Counted from the stretch's first letter, positions 52,324-63,044 are shown. The stretch: 64,000 nt of DNA from Tethya wilhelma (GCA_964030475.1 CAXIPT010000005.1:1608766-1672765), one strand, 5' to 3'. Numbers and translations are program-made. The notes: generated from the sequence alone by a model not told the origin.

Positions 52324-54486
52324 TCATTGTTCTTCTGAGTCCGTCTCCAACACATAGGCATACTCCACTCGAAAGAAATTCCACACAAATCGTCTCAGTA
52401 TCTCGGCTATCACCAGAGCTGTGAGGATGAGAGGGTGGGAATGTGTGTGGAATGTTGGGAAACATTGAGTTACAGCTAACATACATACTGTCATCAAGTT
52501 GAAGATCACACACACACACACACACACACACACAAAGAAAACAACAACAAACAAATAAGCAAACAAACACACACCTGTATAGATGAGATCAGAGTCACGA
52601 TGCCACACTATAGCCAAGGTCAACTTCAGCGTCCACAAAAATCTCAGAATGAAGTCCACCACAATGGCAAGCAGATAGACCATCTTGTGATGGTAGATCA
52701 ATCGCGGTCTAAAGTAAGTTCCTTTAGAGAAGTTCCACAGACCCCAGTCACAGTAGATGTCCCACAAAAAGGTGTAGATGGCGTGTATGAAGGACGCCAA
52801 TAACCAGAGGATAATAATCCAACCAACTCTGTCCCAATCGAGATGAATCAAGTTGAAGGTGGTTGGCTTCACTTTACTGGCAAAGAGCGACGCAAAGACA
52901 ACCACAGGGAAAGTCGAAAAGTACTTGCCAGCGTTCACAAGGTGCGATACTTTGCCCGTATCGTAGTAGCAGCGCAAACACTGCAACAGACGCCAGGCTG
53001 CCGGGAGGCAAGAGATGATCGGACGAATTCCGTTTCCACTCGAAGTACAGATGGTTTCGTTGGGCGTTCCATTCCAAGGGCCCGTGAAGGTGTAGCAGAG
53101 GAGGTACTGCATATCGAGCATTATACCGACGGTGCTGTTGAGCTGATCGGCCAGGAAGAAGTCGCCAAAACGGACAGAGGTGAACGGAGCTAGGAGGATG
53201 CGAACACAGACCAGGATGAACGAGAAGCGAGCTCTTCGAAGGAGAATGTTGAGAGGATTGAAGAGAAAGACAAAGAGAGAGAGCCACATGAGAAGAGGGA
53301 CCATATTGCCAATGTAGTGGGTCGTGAAAGGAGTTGATATCAAAAGAATGATGATAAAAGTTGAGAAAAAGAGAGTAAAAATGCCGGCAACTTTGAACAT
53401 GTAGTCGGGAGTGGGCGTCCCTTTTGGATTGTACTTAAAGATACTCATGTAGGATATCTTTGAGACGGCCCACGTCTTAATATTGATGCCGAACAGATAG
53501 ATGCACAGCAAGATTAGCAGGGGACCACGCAGAAATCGGAGATAGACGGTCCAGGTTGGTGGCTTGGCCCACAGATCCATAAACGAGACGACCCCCATGA
53601 TAATGACAAACAGTGCACCCACAAAGAACGGTATACAGCTCCTAGATTGAGCTATCGAAACGTTCATCAGGATCTCTTCTTCATCCTCTCTGCTGCGCAA
53701 GTGCCCAAGCCCGTCAATCTTGACAGACTGGTCTCGTTCGAGGAGATTCAATTCCGAATCCACATTCTCCAAACACTGGTTCAGTCGTCTCTCGTACCTC
53801 ACTTTGAGGTGGTCATGAGACTGCATCATTCTACGACCATTGCTGGTGTGTCTTTGCTCATCGTACTGTGACACCAACTGATCCAGAGCTGCAAAACTGG
53901 AGGTGAGACTCTTTTCCAAGCCGAGCAACGTTCTCCTCAGTCGACTCAACACACCGACAGACACTTCAACGTAGTCTTCGTTACTTTTGGTTGGTTCACT
54001 GCGTATCAGCTTGATGCCTTCGCTGTCTTCATTGTCAGCCACACCTGAGTCATCGCTGTTTAGACTGTTGGCCCTCTTCACTGGATTAGGAGAGCCCTTG
54101 TTCATGCTTAGCATGTCTATGGACATTCTTCTCTTCAATGTAATTAGCTCTCTTTCCACTTGCGAGAGATTCTGATCCAAAAAAGTGTCCAATTTGTTCA
54201 ACTGTGTTTGACACTCTGAGAGAAAGTCCACTGGTGTGTTTACAGGGGAGGGGGGATAGGCAATGTCCACTCCTGATTCCTGTCGTCGTGTTTGAACACC
54301 GTTTCTTGGGACACTGGAAGCAATGCAGTGTGAGGCGGCTTTCTCTGGAGAGGGTGGGAAGCAGTCTTGGTGAGACTTGATAGAAGCAGAGTCTGTAAGC
54401 TCACAGGAGTAACCTTTGCCCACGAGAAGGGACTTCAGGTACTCTGTGTCTACTGTAAACCATGGAACGAATGTACCATATGACAT
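52324..54486 (-). CDS. XPR1/SYG1-type phosphate exporter (EXS domain) with reduced SPX
   Basis: Multi-pass plasma-membrane protein of the inorganic phosphate exporter family. A long exon 54486-52575 (start MSYGTFVPWF) joins exon 52418-52324 in phase 1 (stop 52324-52326). The first 180 or so residues keep only the helical part of an SPX domain (LNKLDTFLDQNLSQVERELI, then RRTLLGLEKSLTSSFAALDQL). The usual N-terminal MKF..L and its lysine cluster that binds inositol pyrophosphates are not recognisable. About ten hydrophobic segments follow, then the EXS region: YTFLWDIYCDWGLW, FILRFLWTLKL and RRFVWNFFRVEY, which match XPR1. The C-terminal tail is short (ETDSEEQ). The donor of exon 1 (ACAG/GTGTGTGTTTG) is itself part of a (GT)n-like tract. 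Start codons of this gene and the RING gene are 549 bp apart. Confidence 0.88.
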   Translation of the reverse strand: MSYGTFVPWFTVDTEYLKSLLVGKGYSCELTDSASIKSHQDCFPPSPEKAASHCIASSVPRNGVQTRRQESGVDIAYPPSPVNTPVDFLSECQTQLNKLDTFLDQNLSQVERELITLKRRMSIDMLSMNKGSPNPVKRANSLNSDDSGVADNEDSEGIKLIRSEPTKSNEDYVEVSVGVLSRLRRTLLGLEKSLTSSFAALDQLVSQYDEQRHTSNGRRMMQSHDHLKVRYERRLNQCLENVDSELNLLERDQSVKIDGLGHLRSREDEEEILMNVSIAQSRSCIPFFVGALFVIIMGVVSFMDLWAKPPTWTVYLRFLRGPLLILLCIYLFGINIKTWAVSKISYMSIFKYNPKGTPTPDYMFKVAGIFTLFFSTFIIILLISTPFTTHYIGNMVPLLMWLSLFVFLFNPLNILLRRARFSFILVCVRILLAPFTSVRFGDFFLADQLNSTVGIMLDMQYLLCYTFTGPWNGTPNETICTSSGNGIRPIISCLPAAWRLLQCLRCYYDTGKVSHLVNAGKYFSTFPVVVFASLFASKVKPTTFNLIHLDWDRVGWIIILWLLASFIHAIYTFLWDIYCDWGLWNFSKGTYFRPRLIYHHKMVYLLAIVVDFILRFLWTLKLTLAIVWHRDSDLIYTGVCLFAYLFVVVFFVCVCVCVCVIFNLMTVCMLAVTQCFPTFHTHSHPLILTALVIAEILRRFVWNFFRVEYAYVLETDSEEQ

Positions 54487-55034
54487 TTGTTAGAGAAGGG
54501 TGGGATTGTGCGCGGAAATAAACTGAAGTGGCTATCACAAACTGGACTCCACGTCTGCCTGGAATCTTGATACAAGTTTAGTTCTATGACTTTGTAGATG
54601 CATCTTTTCGGGTAAGGGAAATCAAGGAGGTAGTAGAAATGTACTTATCCCAAATTATACTATTTACAAAAGGCCTACTTCTATGTATAAGTTAAAACTT
54701 CTCTCACACAGTCCTTGTTCACTTGCTTGAATCCACAGAATCAGTTCAGCTTTGTCAAATCAAATTTATAATTATGTGAGACAGCTCTGGATCTGCTCGG
54801 CACAAATCACACCACCAACTGAAACCGCACACATTCTGTATAAATCGGCGCGGCGGCGGGAAATTATTGCCGCCGAGATCGAGATCGAGAAGGACCAACT
54901 CGGGTGTGGTTGTCATGTGCATTCCACGTGCATGTGGCCGTATGCGCACGCGCATATGCATTGAACGTGCACGCGAACTTTGTGGTTAAAAAGGGGGTGG
55001 AGCTGGATGAACTTTAACCTTGATTGTTTCTGAA
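54487..55034. promoter_or_regulatory. head-to-head spacer, XPR1-like / RING gene
   Basis: 548 bp between divergent starts. At 54848-54860 there is GGCGCGGCGGCGGGAAATT, an E2F-like TTTCCCGCC on the complement, close to a CACGTG E-box at 54928. Functional use is inferred, not shown. Confidence 0.4.
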
Positions 55035-56246
55035 ATGAATTCCTGGCTAGCAACACTGCTGTTCCTCATCTGCTCTACGCTACTCATCCAAGGACAACTG
55101 ACAGTCGAGATAAGAGAATTTGAAACCATTTATAGCACGCTCAACTACTCTGTTCTGGCAAGTTATAGATTTCCTAGTGGGTTTTCAAATCCTTTTGATT
55201 GGTTCACTGAACCCTACACCCACCTCCCCTCTGGTGGAATCACTGGTGTTCTCACTCATCCTCGGCCAAGTGATGCTTGCTCACCGATAATACCCCATCC
55301 AGAGACCAATAATTGTGGGCAGCTGTGCAGCAATCGGAATGATTCGATTGTGAACAGCACCGATATCTCTCGCAGGAATTTATCGAGTATTGCAATAGTT
55401 GATGGCTATCACAGATGTACTGCAGACAAGTTGGAGAATGTTCAAGATGCCGGTTACAATGCCTTGATCACATTCAGCTACAACAGTGCTAGTCAAGCTG
55501 TGACAAACAGAGTGTACGATCAGACAACCAACACTTATGTTGATATCATTTCAGAAGGATTTCCACTCGCAGTTGTCAGTGAGGCTTTTGCTAATGTACT
55601 GATTGCAAATGCAACATGTTCCAAGTGTCAGCAATCTCTAGTAGTGGTACATATTGAATCGAATGGCTCCAAACAAGGATGGGTACAGTTTGGAATCAGT
55701 GCAGTCCTTGTAATATTGGTGATTGGAGTACCTATATTGTTGACTGTGTGTGTGTGCCTGTGTTGCTACTGTATCTGCAGTGGATGCTGCAAATGTTCTT
55801 GTCTTTCGTTATGTCACTGTCAGAGATGCTGTCGATGTCATTGCAGAAAGTCAGGAGCTTATGAAGTCCATGAACTACAAGTGAGAGAACTGGGTGAAGG
55901 GTTTACTTCAACTCCAAGGGAAAGACTACAAACTTTAACTGAAAATGGTAGCACACAAAGACAAGTGAGGAATCACCATGATGTGCAGCCATCTACATCG
56001 CAACATGAACAGTTTAGACTGACATTTGAGAATCCCAGAGCTACTGTGAGGAGGGAGTTTGACAGCGTCAAGGAGAGTAGTGTTTTGTGTGCAATTTGTC
56101 TGGAGGAGTTCACTCAAGGAGAAGAGGTGGATGTCCTGCCTTGTGATGAGGGCCACATCTTTCATGTGGACTGCATTAAACAGTGGTTGGAGACACACAC
56201 AGTGTGTCCAGTATGTAGGTCTATCATTATTGAGCCATCCTATTGA
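55035..56246 (+). CDS. membrane RING-H2 ubiquitin ligase of PA-TM-RING type
   Basis: Single exon, 403 residues from ATG 55035 (an in-frame TTG lies upstream at 55020). Signal peptide MNSWLATLLFLICSTLLIQG; a lumenal region of about 200 residues with several N-glycosylation sequons and a protease-associated-like segment (SSIAIVDGYHRCTADKLENV, then GFPLAVVSEAFANVLI); a transmembrane helix (ISAVLVILVIGVPILLTVCV); a cytosolic cysteine-rich stretch (15 or more Cys in 33 residues, 55743-55850); and a C-terminal RING-H2 (CAICLEEFTQ, LPCDEGHIFHVDC, VCPVCRS). The order matches RNF13/RNF128/RNF150-like ligases of endosomes and lysosomes. The loop before the first His is two residues longer than usual (C-DEG-H instead of C-x-H). 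Tail to tail with COMMD8. Confidence 0.85.
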   Translation: MNSWLATLLFLICSTLLIQGQLTVEIREFETIYSTLNYSVLASYRFPSGFSNPFDWFTEPYTHLPSGGITGVLTHPRPSDACSPIIPHPETNNCGQLCSNRNDSIVNSTDISRRNLSSIAIVDGYHRCTADKLENVQDAGYNALITFSYNSASQAVTNRVYDQTTNTYVDIISEGFPLAVVSEAFANVLIANATCSKCQQSLVVVHIESNGSKQGWVQFGISAVLVILVIGVPILLTVCVCLCCYCICSGCCKCSCLSLCHCQRCCRCHCRKSGAYEVHELQVRELGEGFTSTPRERLQTLTENGSTQRQVRNHHDVQPSTSQHEQFRLTFENPRATVRREFDSVKESSVLCAICLEEFTQGEEVDVLPCDEGHIFHVDCIKQWLETHTVCPVCRSIIIEPSY

Positions 56247-56489
56247 CACGTACTGCAAGTTTGTCTGTCTGAGTTTGTCTGTAGTCTTTGTATTGTGGTA
56301 TTGCAAAACAATTTTTAAAAATTCAATTTATTAGGATAAAATTGGGGGTATTCAACACAAACAAATAATAGTTCAAACTCTATAATAGTTACTATGCAAA
56401 CAGTAGAGTAGCACACACAAGAAACATAATACATGTGCAATCCAATTTAAACATCACAAGACAAACAAACGAGAAAGTGTTACACCAAA

Positions 56490-57434
56490 TCAAGTCCTGA
56501 GCTGCATCACTGCCTGCAGAGAAAGAGACCAGACCCAATATAATTTTAACAATAGTGTAAATTATTAATTGCCAGAAGAATATTTACCTTATATTGTAAA
56601 AATTGATACATATATTTATAGCTTACTTTGTTTGCAGCTTCTAAGGATGTGATAAACTTTCCCAACTCTTCTTTTGATAGTTCGATATTCTCTTGTTTCT
56701 GTTCTCCGTTCTCAGTGACGGTGAAATCCAGGGAGACAACAGGCTTCTGGATTGATCCCAACTTGTCACTGGACATCACAAGCTATAGAACCAACATGTG
56801 CGTGAAATGGCATATAAATGCCCACATAAAACCTATACTAGTAATATAGTACAAGTGATGTATACATGCACATAGGTTCAACCATTGAATGAGGCTGACA
56901 ACCAACCTTTAGCCTCCAATCAAAGTCATTGAGATAAGAATGTGAGATATTGCAACTGTCTCTGACGAGTTGAGCTCTTATTTCTTCTCTCCGTACCCAC
57001 AGAGCAGTAACAATGATTCCAGCCACAGTCGGTTCTACTCCCATGCCTTCTAGCTTTGAGGCAAACTTATCTTTCACTATAGGATCTCGACACAGTGTCC
57101 TTATGGTGGTTCCCAGGGAGTGTTTCAATGAGGAGTAGTCTGCCAGTGAGAGAAGTTTGGGATAGTCGTCGTATTGAAGACCAGCTTTCTCACACAGGTC
57201 ATTAATAGCTCTGTGAACAAACTGATGCGTGTGCAAATGGTTTAAGAGAGTATGATCAACGCTAATCAAATCTGGAACATTATGTATCAGGTTGAATTTA
57301 TTCATAAATCCTTGAAAAGTTTAAGCTTCTAGTTATTGCTACTGTATCCATCCCACCTTCTCAGCTTCTTCGGTTTCTAGCTTGCTCAATATGTTAAGAG
57401 AGCTGCTCGCATTGCCGTCATCACTTGAAGCCAT
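56490..57434 (-). CDS. COMMD8: COMM domain-containing protein 8
   Basis: Component of the Commander complex, which recycles endosomal membrane proteins. Exons from the right: 57434-57357 (MASSDDGNASSSLNILSKLE), a second exon ending at 56907, 56782-56627, 56513-56490 (stop). The C-terminal COMM domain LNDFDWRLKLVMSSDKL, then VSLDFTVTENGEQKQENIEL and LGKFITSLEAANKAVMQL closely follows COMMD8 (QDFDWQVKLALSSDK). The helical N-domain runs TLLNHLHTHQFVHRAINDLC to YDDYPKLLSLADYSSLKHSL. The left border of exon 2 is uncertain: the plain acceptors near 57310 do not join exon 1 in frame, so a small exon or an unusual junction is missing from my model. Confidence 0.85.
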
Positions 57435-57710
57435 CTTGTACCGTTTTCCTCTGGTGCGCGATAATTGGAATCAAATGGGGGCGTCTCCGGCTCCGAACCA
57501 TCAGATTACAGGGGGCGTGGTTCATGCATGACTGATTATCAATCACTTAGTAGCCAAGCAACGGTTTGTGAATAAAGCTTCAGGCAGTATTATTCTTTTT
57601 AATGCGCATCTACCTCTGCGAGAAGGAGGGAAATCTGCACAAAAGAGACGAAATACTCCAAATATAAAGAGAAAAGGTCATTTCAAAAGGAATCAAATGT
57701 AGCTGCCGCA
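57435..57710. promoter_or_regulatory. head-to-head spacer, COMMD8 / DYNC2H1
   Basis: 276 bp between divergent start codons. No element is identified with confidence. DYNC2H1 and other ciliary genes often carry X-box (RFX) sites; the sequence around 57545-57565 (GTAGCCAAGCAACGG) contains a half-site-like AGCAAC, which is only suggestive. Confidence 0.4.
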
Positions 57711-60231
57711 ATGTCTGGAGATTCTAGGAAGGATTTCATCCTCACGACAATAGGCAACCACTTTGGTTACACCATTTCAGACGGAGCCATCTCACACATC
57801 TTGGATTCATCAGAGTTGAACAGTTTCCTAGACGATGGCAACTGCATGGTGTTGGCCACACACACTGAACTCACACAAGACGTCAAACTAGTCCAAGTCT
57901 ACAATTCCGTTCGCTCTGAAACCTCCACAGGCAACTGGCTCGTGTTTTTCAAACTCGAACCATCCATCATCACCCCCGATAACCTCCACACTAATATCTT
58001 AGTGTCCTCTGTGCTCGATTCACCGTTGGACACACTCTACCACTCTGTCCAGAAGGTCTACGCACCAGTGCTGCTCAAAGATGTGAAATGGAGCAAGAAT
58101 ATCGACCCCAAGATCCAGTCTCTCCTCACAGAGTTGGAAGCCGGGCTGGGGAGCACTTTGAGACGATTTGGAAAGACTGGTATTAGTATGGACAGTGGAA
58201 AGTCTGACTCTAACCTCTCTGGTATACTAACACCATCTGATGAGTTTCAATATTGGGTAGACACGAGTTCAACAACTTCCAAACTCGCAGCTCGTGAACG
58301 TGCGCAATATTTTCAAGAGATGTTTCAACCAATCGTGACAGAGTTTGCCAACTTGGACTCTCTCTCTTTTCCAGACAGTCTTGAGCTGATTGAAATCACT
58401 CAAGACAGCCTGGACGACCTCTGGAAACAGACGGACCACAGTCCTCCCTACCCCGAGGAGAGAATGCACCATCTTCTCGACGTTCTCAGTGGCTCATTTG
58501 GATGCTTCGTGCAACGCAAGTTGGGCAATCTTGATGTTTGGACGGGCCAGTATAATCATGTCAGGGGCACCCTTCAGGAAGGACTGGGGGTGTGTGAAAA
58601 ATGGAGCTCAGTTTGCGAGACGCTCACTGGTACGTTCTGGAGACAGTACGCACTTCATCAGTGGAAGGGAAAGGTGTTTGGATCGAGCAGTTTGAACCAG
58701 TTGATTCAACGGTTGGAGGAGGTGTTGGGACTGAGGATGCTACACGAACAGCTACTGCAGCTCATGTCTCAGTCAGAACAACAGGAGCACAACCTGGGCA
58801 ATGCATTTGGCCCATTCACAGGTATGATAGGTGCTAAGCATGGAGTATTGGTTGACATTGTGTACCATGTGCAACATATAGCTTATTGTGAGTTTACATA
58901 ACAAAAGTAGCTGGCTATGATTTAGTGTGTCCATATCAATTATTAGCTTGGTTTCACAAATCCACACTACTTTGTATGGATTAAAGGAACTGTGTCACTA
59001 TATAAGCGGTGTTTTGTTACTAAAAATAAAATGTGTGACATTTTATGATGTTCTATGACCATTTGTGACATTTTTTGTTTTGTTTCTTGTGCGATCTGGG
59101 TACCACGCCCGGGTATTAGCTCCGTGTATGTACGTATATTGCGCATTTGTCAACAAAAAATGTCACAAAACGTCACGCATTTTATTTTTGGTAACAAAAC
59201 AGTGCTTATATAGTGACACAGTTCCTTTAAGAGTTAAGGATTAAGTTACATTACAAACTTGAAGCTTTATATATGTTAAAGTGTATTGTCTGTGTCACGA
59301 GTCACAATGTTTTATTATCGACTTTCACAAATCCACATTTTAGTACAACTGTATGATAGTCTTTTATTAACAAGTAATGTTTGCTTCCACAGGTCTCCAG
59401 CCTCTTCAGCACAACCCCTACACGGAGCCACTGTGGAGAGCAGCTGTGGCCCAGTACGAGAGAGGCATGGCACCCGCCGAGCTCAAGATAGCTGGGAAAC
59501 TGAGGAAGAAATTCCATCAACTCGAAGCCCAACCTCATCAACTGCTGAGGGAATTCCAACGCTACAGAGAACTGGTGAAGAGACCCAGCATCAGCAAGGA
59601 ACTGGTCCCAGAAAGGTTTGGAAATAATCACTTGATGAATTCATGTACAGTTGATAATACTGGTACTGACCATACAGTACAATAGTCATTGTTTGAAGGA
59701 GCTGGCAAGTCACAAAGATAGCAAATTACTTTGTTTCCGGACCAGGCCTTCCTTCTCTTTGTGTATATTATCTAATTTTGAAGAAGGAGTCTGGGAATGA
59801 GGGTATATTGTGGCAAGCTGTGATTGTATTTTTATTCGTTTGTTCCTTATCTATAGGGAGACTCTGTTAGGTCAGTTGACTGGATATGTGCGATCCATTA
59901 GGGAAGAGTTCACTACCAAATCCACTGGACTCGCTCACCAACACTCGACCACACCCACAAGTCACACCCACCAGCACCAACAGGCTCCGCCGACTGGTAG
60001 AAACATGCCTGAAGTGGTCAACAATATTGTGTGGACTCGTCAACTCGAAGCCAAAGTAGGAGACACCCTCTTCACTGCAGAGGTTCTCCTCAGTGATCTG
60101 AACGGGTTTGAAAGGTTCAAAGGTGAGACGAAGGAGCTGAGAGAGGAGCTGAGGGACTATCAGAGAGAGCAGTTTGACAGCTGGTCCAGGCAGATTCTGG
60201 CAGCCATAGACCACCCTTCAACACCACTCAG
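57711..60231 (+). CDS. DYNC2H1: cytoplasmic dynein 2 heavy chain 1, N-terminal part
   Basis: Motor heavy chain for retrograde intraflagellar transport. Exons 57711-58821, 59393-59615 and 59857-60231 encode about 570 residues of the N-terminal tail: FLDDGNCMVLATH, WLVFFKLEPSIITPDNLHTN, LVSSVLDSPLDTLYHSVQKV, LTELEAGLGSTLRRFG, GILTPSDEFQYWVD, HNPYTEPLWRAAVAQYERG, VKRPSISKELVPERETLLGQ and EVVNNIVWTRQLEAKVGDTL. These follow human DYNC2H1 closely. A complete protein exceeds 4,000 residues. After the donor at 60232 I find no further dynein exon before the window ends, and two minus-strand GTPase genes follow, so the gene either continues beyond 64 kb with an intron over 3.7 kb or is broken. The presence of the gene fits a ciliated animal. 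Confidence 0.93.
58981..59230. mobile_element. MITE, family C (TTAAAGGAACTGTGTCAC ends)
   Basis: A 250-bp element in the first DYNC2H1 intron. The left end TTAAAGGAACTGTGTCACTA and its complement at the right end form long inverted repeats that continue through ATATAAGC..TGTTTTGTTAC and AAAATAAAATG. No ORF. Confidence 0.82.
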
Positions 60232-60381
60232 GTATGGATGCATGGTGCAAGTACACGTTACAGTGATCTGTATTGGCCTCTAGTTTGTTTCCAACCTAGC
60301 TCATGTATAGTAAAAGGTTGCAGTCAGTTTGGATTCCTATTTAGTAGCTGTATAGGTGTTCTAAATCAAAGCAACTCTGTA

Positions 60382-60721
60382 TACCGTAAATGTTCTAATT
60401 ATGGATACACTCGAGAACCATTATGCACACATCATAGTTTTTATGCATCTATTTATAGCACCAATAGCAAATATGAAGTCTAGAATCTGGTCCTTATAAT
60501 TAGAACAACAATTTCGTTCGTGCTCACTTTTGCGTAGTTGAATGGTCTTCGATGACTCCAAGCATTGTTAGTATAGTAAGATCGAACATGACTCCAATTA
60601 CTAAGACACACTCTAATCTAAAATCCAAAGTGTCCCAGCGTGTTCTCTGTGCTTCCATTTAATGATCCAAATGTAAAATTTGAAAAAAATATTTGGACCC
60701 ATAATTAGAACATTTACGGTA
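60382..60721. mobile_element. MITE, family D (TACCGTAAATGTTCTAATTA ends)
   Basis: A 340-bp element. The left end TACCGTAAATGTTCTAATTA and right end TAATTAGAACATTTACGGTA are perfect inverted repeats of 20 or more bases. The interior has no ORF. It shares the TACCGTA terminus with families A and B. Confidence 0.82.
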
Positions 60722-60996
60722 TCTGGTTTTTGATCAAAACGTGCCAATCCCTTACATTATTCAAAAGCTCATTTCTTGCAGATTACAATGGTGCAAGTAC
60801 TATTTTGTATAACAATAAAAGCCTCCCAAAAAGCTCCCATTACATTGAAATCTAAGAGGTCGAGTGAGACTGTGCATGGCCTATAGCATTCAAAATGTGT
60901 TACTGTTTACAAGCCTGATTTGGACCACACTAATGGTACTAAGCTTTGAAACTTAATTAATAAATAGCCTCTCAATAGTGTATATATACGTATATG

Positions 60997-61120
60997 TTAG
61001 AACATACCTACTACAGCGTTACCGCGGAAATACACGAGGTAATATTAAATAAACCCGAGGGTTTACCATGGTATTATACCGAGTGTATTTTGATAATGCC
61101 CATCAGTAGGCATGTTCTAA
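60997..61120. repeat. fold-back element (TTAGAACATACCTAC ends)
   Basis: 124 bp. Ends TTAGAACATACCTAC and GTAGGCATGTTCTAA are near-perfect inverted repeats, with a second inner pair, AAATACAC and GTGTATTT. A small MITE or fold-back; class unknown. Confidence 0.6.
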
Positions 61121-61575
61121 AATGCTTGTATCCCAGCGCTTAGACTTGTCGCTAGTTTCTTACCATGCACTTTTGAGCTGTTTGAGAGCAGTTTTGACTT
61201 GAGCAAGAGTTTTAGTCAACTTCAGGTTTATGCGCTAAAATTTACACTTGAAACAGAGAAAAATATTATCTACAAGGGAAAGCAACACTAACACTGTCTT
61301 CTTGAAGTCTTTTGAAGTTTCTTTGAAGCGCTGGAGTATCTTTTCTGAGTCTTGAACGGCTCCCAGGGTAATATGAAGGGGGAAACCGAGGGAAATATGC
61401 ATATTGGCCCTCGGTTTTCCCCTTGCTCACACTTCTTCACGTTATACATCATGAAAAAATGTGTTAATAGTATGGCCCTACTTGTACATGCAGCACACTG
61501 AGTGTGTATGAATAGCATTGTAAAGGTCATGACCCGTCAAACAGTTACTTTTGTTAGATACTCTCCCTGTTAGTA

Positions 61576-61796
61576 TACCGTATAGCCGGAAATATTGACG
61601 GTCAAAAAATTTGACGGTTTGCTCCGCAGAACGTAAAATAAAAATATTGACGAATTTAAATTTGACGATTTGCGCGTGCGCACAATACATTCATATACGG
61701 CGCCCAAAATATTGGCGGATTTAAATTTGACGATTTGGACTTTGACCGTCAAACCGTCAAATTAAAATCCCCGTCAATATTTCCGGCTATACGGTA
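61576..61796. mobile_element. MITE, family A copy 2
   Basis: 221 bp, more than 95% identical by eye to 5424-5644, with the same TACCGTATAGCCGG ends. The similarity of two copies 56 kb apart suggests recent activity. Confidence 0.85.
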
Positions 61797-61994
61797 TAAT
61801 CAATAGTTGAAAACACAATAATTTGTTAACTTAAAAAGTCTTGTGGATAAATGCGTTATTATTGACACATAACACACACAATAATAGTACATATATGCAA
61901 AGTTTAGTAACATTAGTTATAACAGTATTATACAGTTATTTTTCAAACAAACGAGATACTTAATTCATTTGGGCTGTGCCATACCATCAAAATT

Positions 61995-63044
61995 TTATAA
62001 AATGTTACATGCTGATAATTTTGCTATTAACTTCTTAGGTAGCTCTTTGACCCCAATACTTTCACCTATACCATCTTGAACAGCATTTGTAATCACAATA
62101 GGATTCTTAGTAGAAGTTTGACCACCTTTTAAATCAGATTCAGTCTGATCACGAAATCCTCGGATTCCTCCAATTGCAATGAGCGATGCTTGATTTTTCT
62201 TTCTCATTGATGTCAGCACATGACCCCAGAAATCACTTAACCAGTACTTTCGACCAGGAAGAGATTCATCATTCCAGTGACCAGCTGGCAAAACCTTTAC
62301 CTCATTTACCACTTTCTCTTCAACTTCATATTTTCTAAGTGCCTTTTGAACTTCAACCTTCCAGAGACTTATCCGTCGCTCCAATCCCTCCAATGATTCT
62401 GATTCACTACAGTTATCTAGACTATATTCAATTTGAAGAATGTTGGCAAATGTAAGAACAACAATTGCGTGCTTCCAAATCTCTTTGCCCAAATGCTCAG
62501 TCACCAACTTTATTCCTTTCATGTGTCCAGCTGTTCGTGTTTCATCAATTCTCATGCAGTAAAGCAATAGGTCAATGTCCTTTGCTGGACATTTTTCCTG
62601 TAGGTTTTTAAGGTATGCTTCTTCATTCTTTGTTCCATCCTGCAGTCCAGGACAGTCATATACAATGATTTTAATTCCTTGTATGTCAACTACACATTCT
62701 TCAACTTCAATGGCACCCATACTGAGTGGTTTGGCTTCCTTGAATTTATCTGTTCCAATCAGCACATTCAAAAGTGCAGACTTTCCAACACCTGTCTCTC
62801 CAACAGTGATGATCCTAATAGTGTTGTCTGACTCTAGGCTAGTGGCTACCTGCACCAACCAGTCAATGACCTTTTCACGGACCTCTATAGGTATTTCATC
62901 TGTCTGTTTTACGGAACTGATTAGTGTGGGTATTCCTTCAGAGCTAAGTAGTCCTAAATTTGAAGTACTTCTTGAGCTGAAACAATAGGCTTCACTGTGG
63001 GTAACTTCAATATCCTCTGAATCAGAAGGATGTTTGGATGCCAT
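61995..63044 (-). CDS. AIG1/TOC-type P-loop GTPase
   Basis: Single-exon gene, 349 residues, ATG at 63044. GTPase motifs: GETGVGKSALLNVLIG (G1), DCPGLQDGTKN (G3) and IVVLTFANIL at the place of G4. The G4 NKxD or TKxD motif is replaced by TFAN, as in some AIG1-like and TOC-like proteins of invertebrates and fungi. A hydrophilic N-terminal extension of about 70 residues precedes the G domain. The C-terminal part (KELPKKLIAKL) carries no clear membrane anchor. The cellular role is unknown; AIG1/GIMAP relatives act in immune-cell survival and defence. The next gene to the right is a paralogue on the same strand. Confidence 0.78.
   Translation of the reverse strand: MASKHPSDSEDIEVTHSEAYCFSSRSTSNLGLLSSEGIPTLISSVKQTDEIPIEVREKVIDWLVQVATSLESDNTIRIITVGETGVGKSALLNVLIGTDKFKEAKPLSMGAIEVEECVVDIQGIKIIVYDCPGLQDGTKNEEAYLKNLQEKCPAKDIDLLLYCMRIDETRTAGHMKGIKLVTEHLGKEIWKHAIVVLTFANILQIEYSLDNCSESESLEGLERRISLWKVEVQKALRKYEVEEKVVNEVKVLPAGHWNDESLPGRKYWLSDFWGHVLTSMRKKNQASLIAIGGIRGFRDQTESDLKGGQTSTKNPIVITNAVQDGIGESIGVKELPKKLIAKLSACNIL

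Larger units (their letters stand above)
60232..61994. other. gene-poor stretch with transposon remnants
   Basis: 1.76 kb after the last visible DYNC2H1 exon. It holds three inverted-repeat elements (60382-60721, 60997-61120, 61576-61796, listed separately). No coding exon is recognised. Confidence 0.6.
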
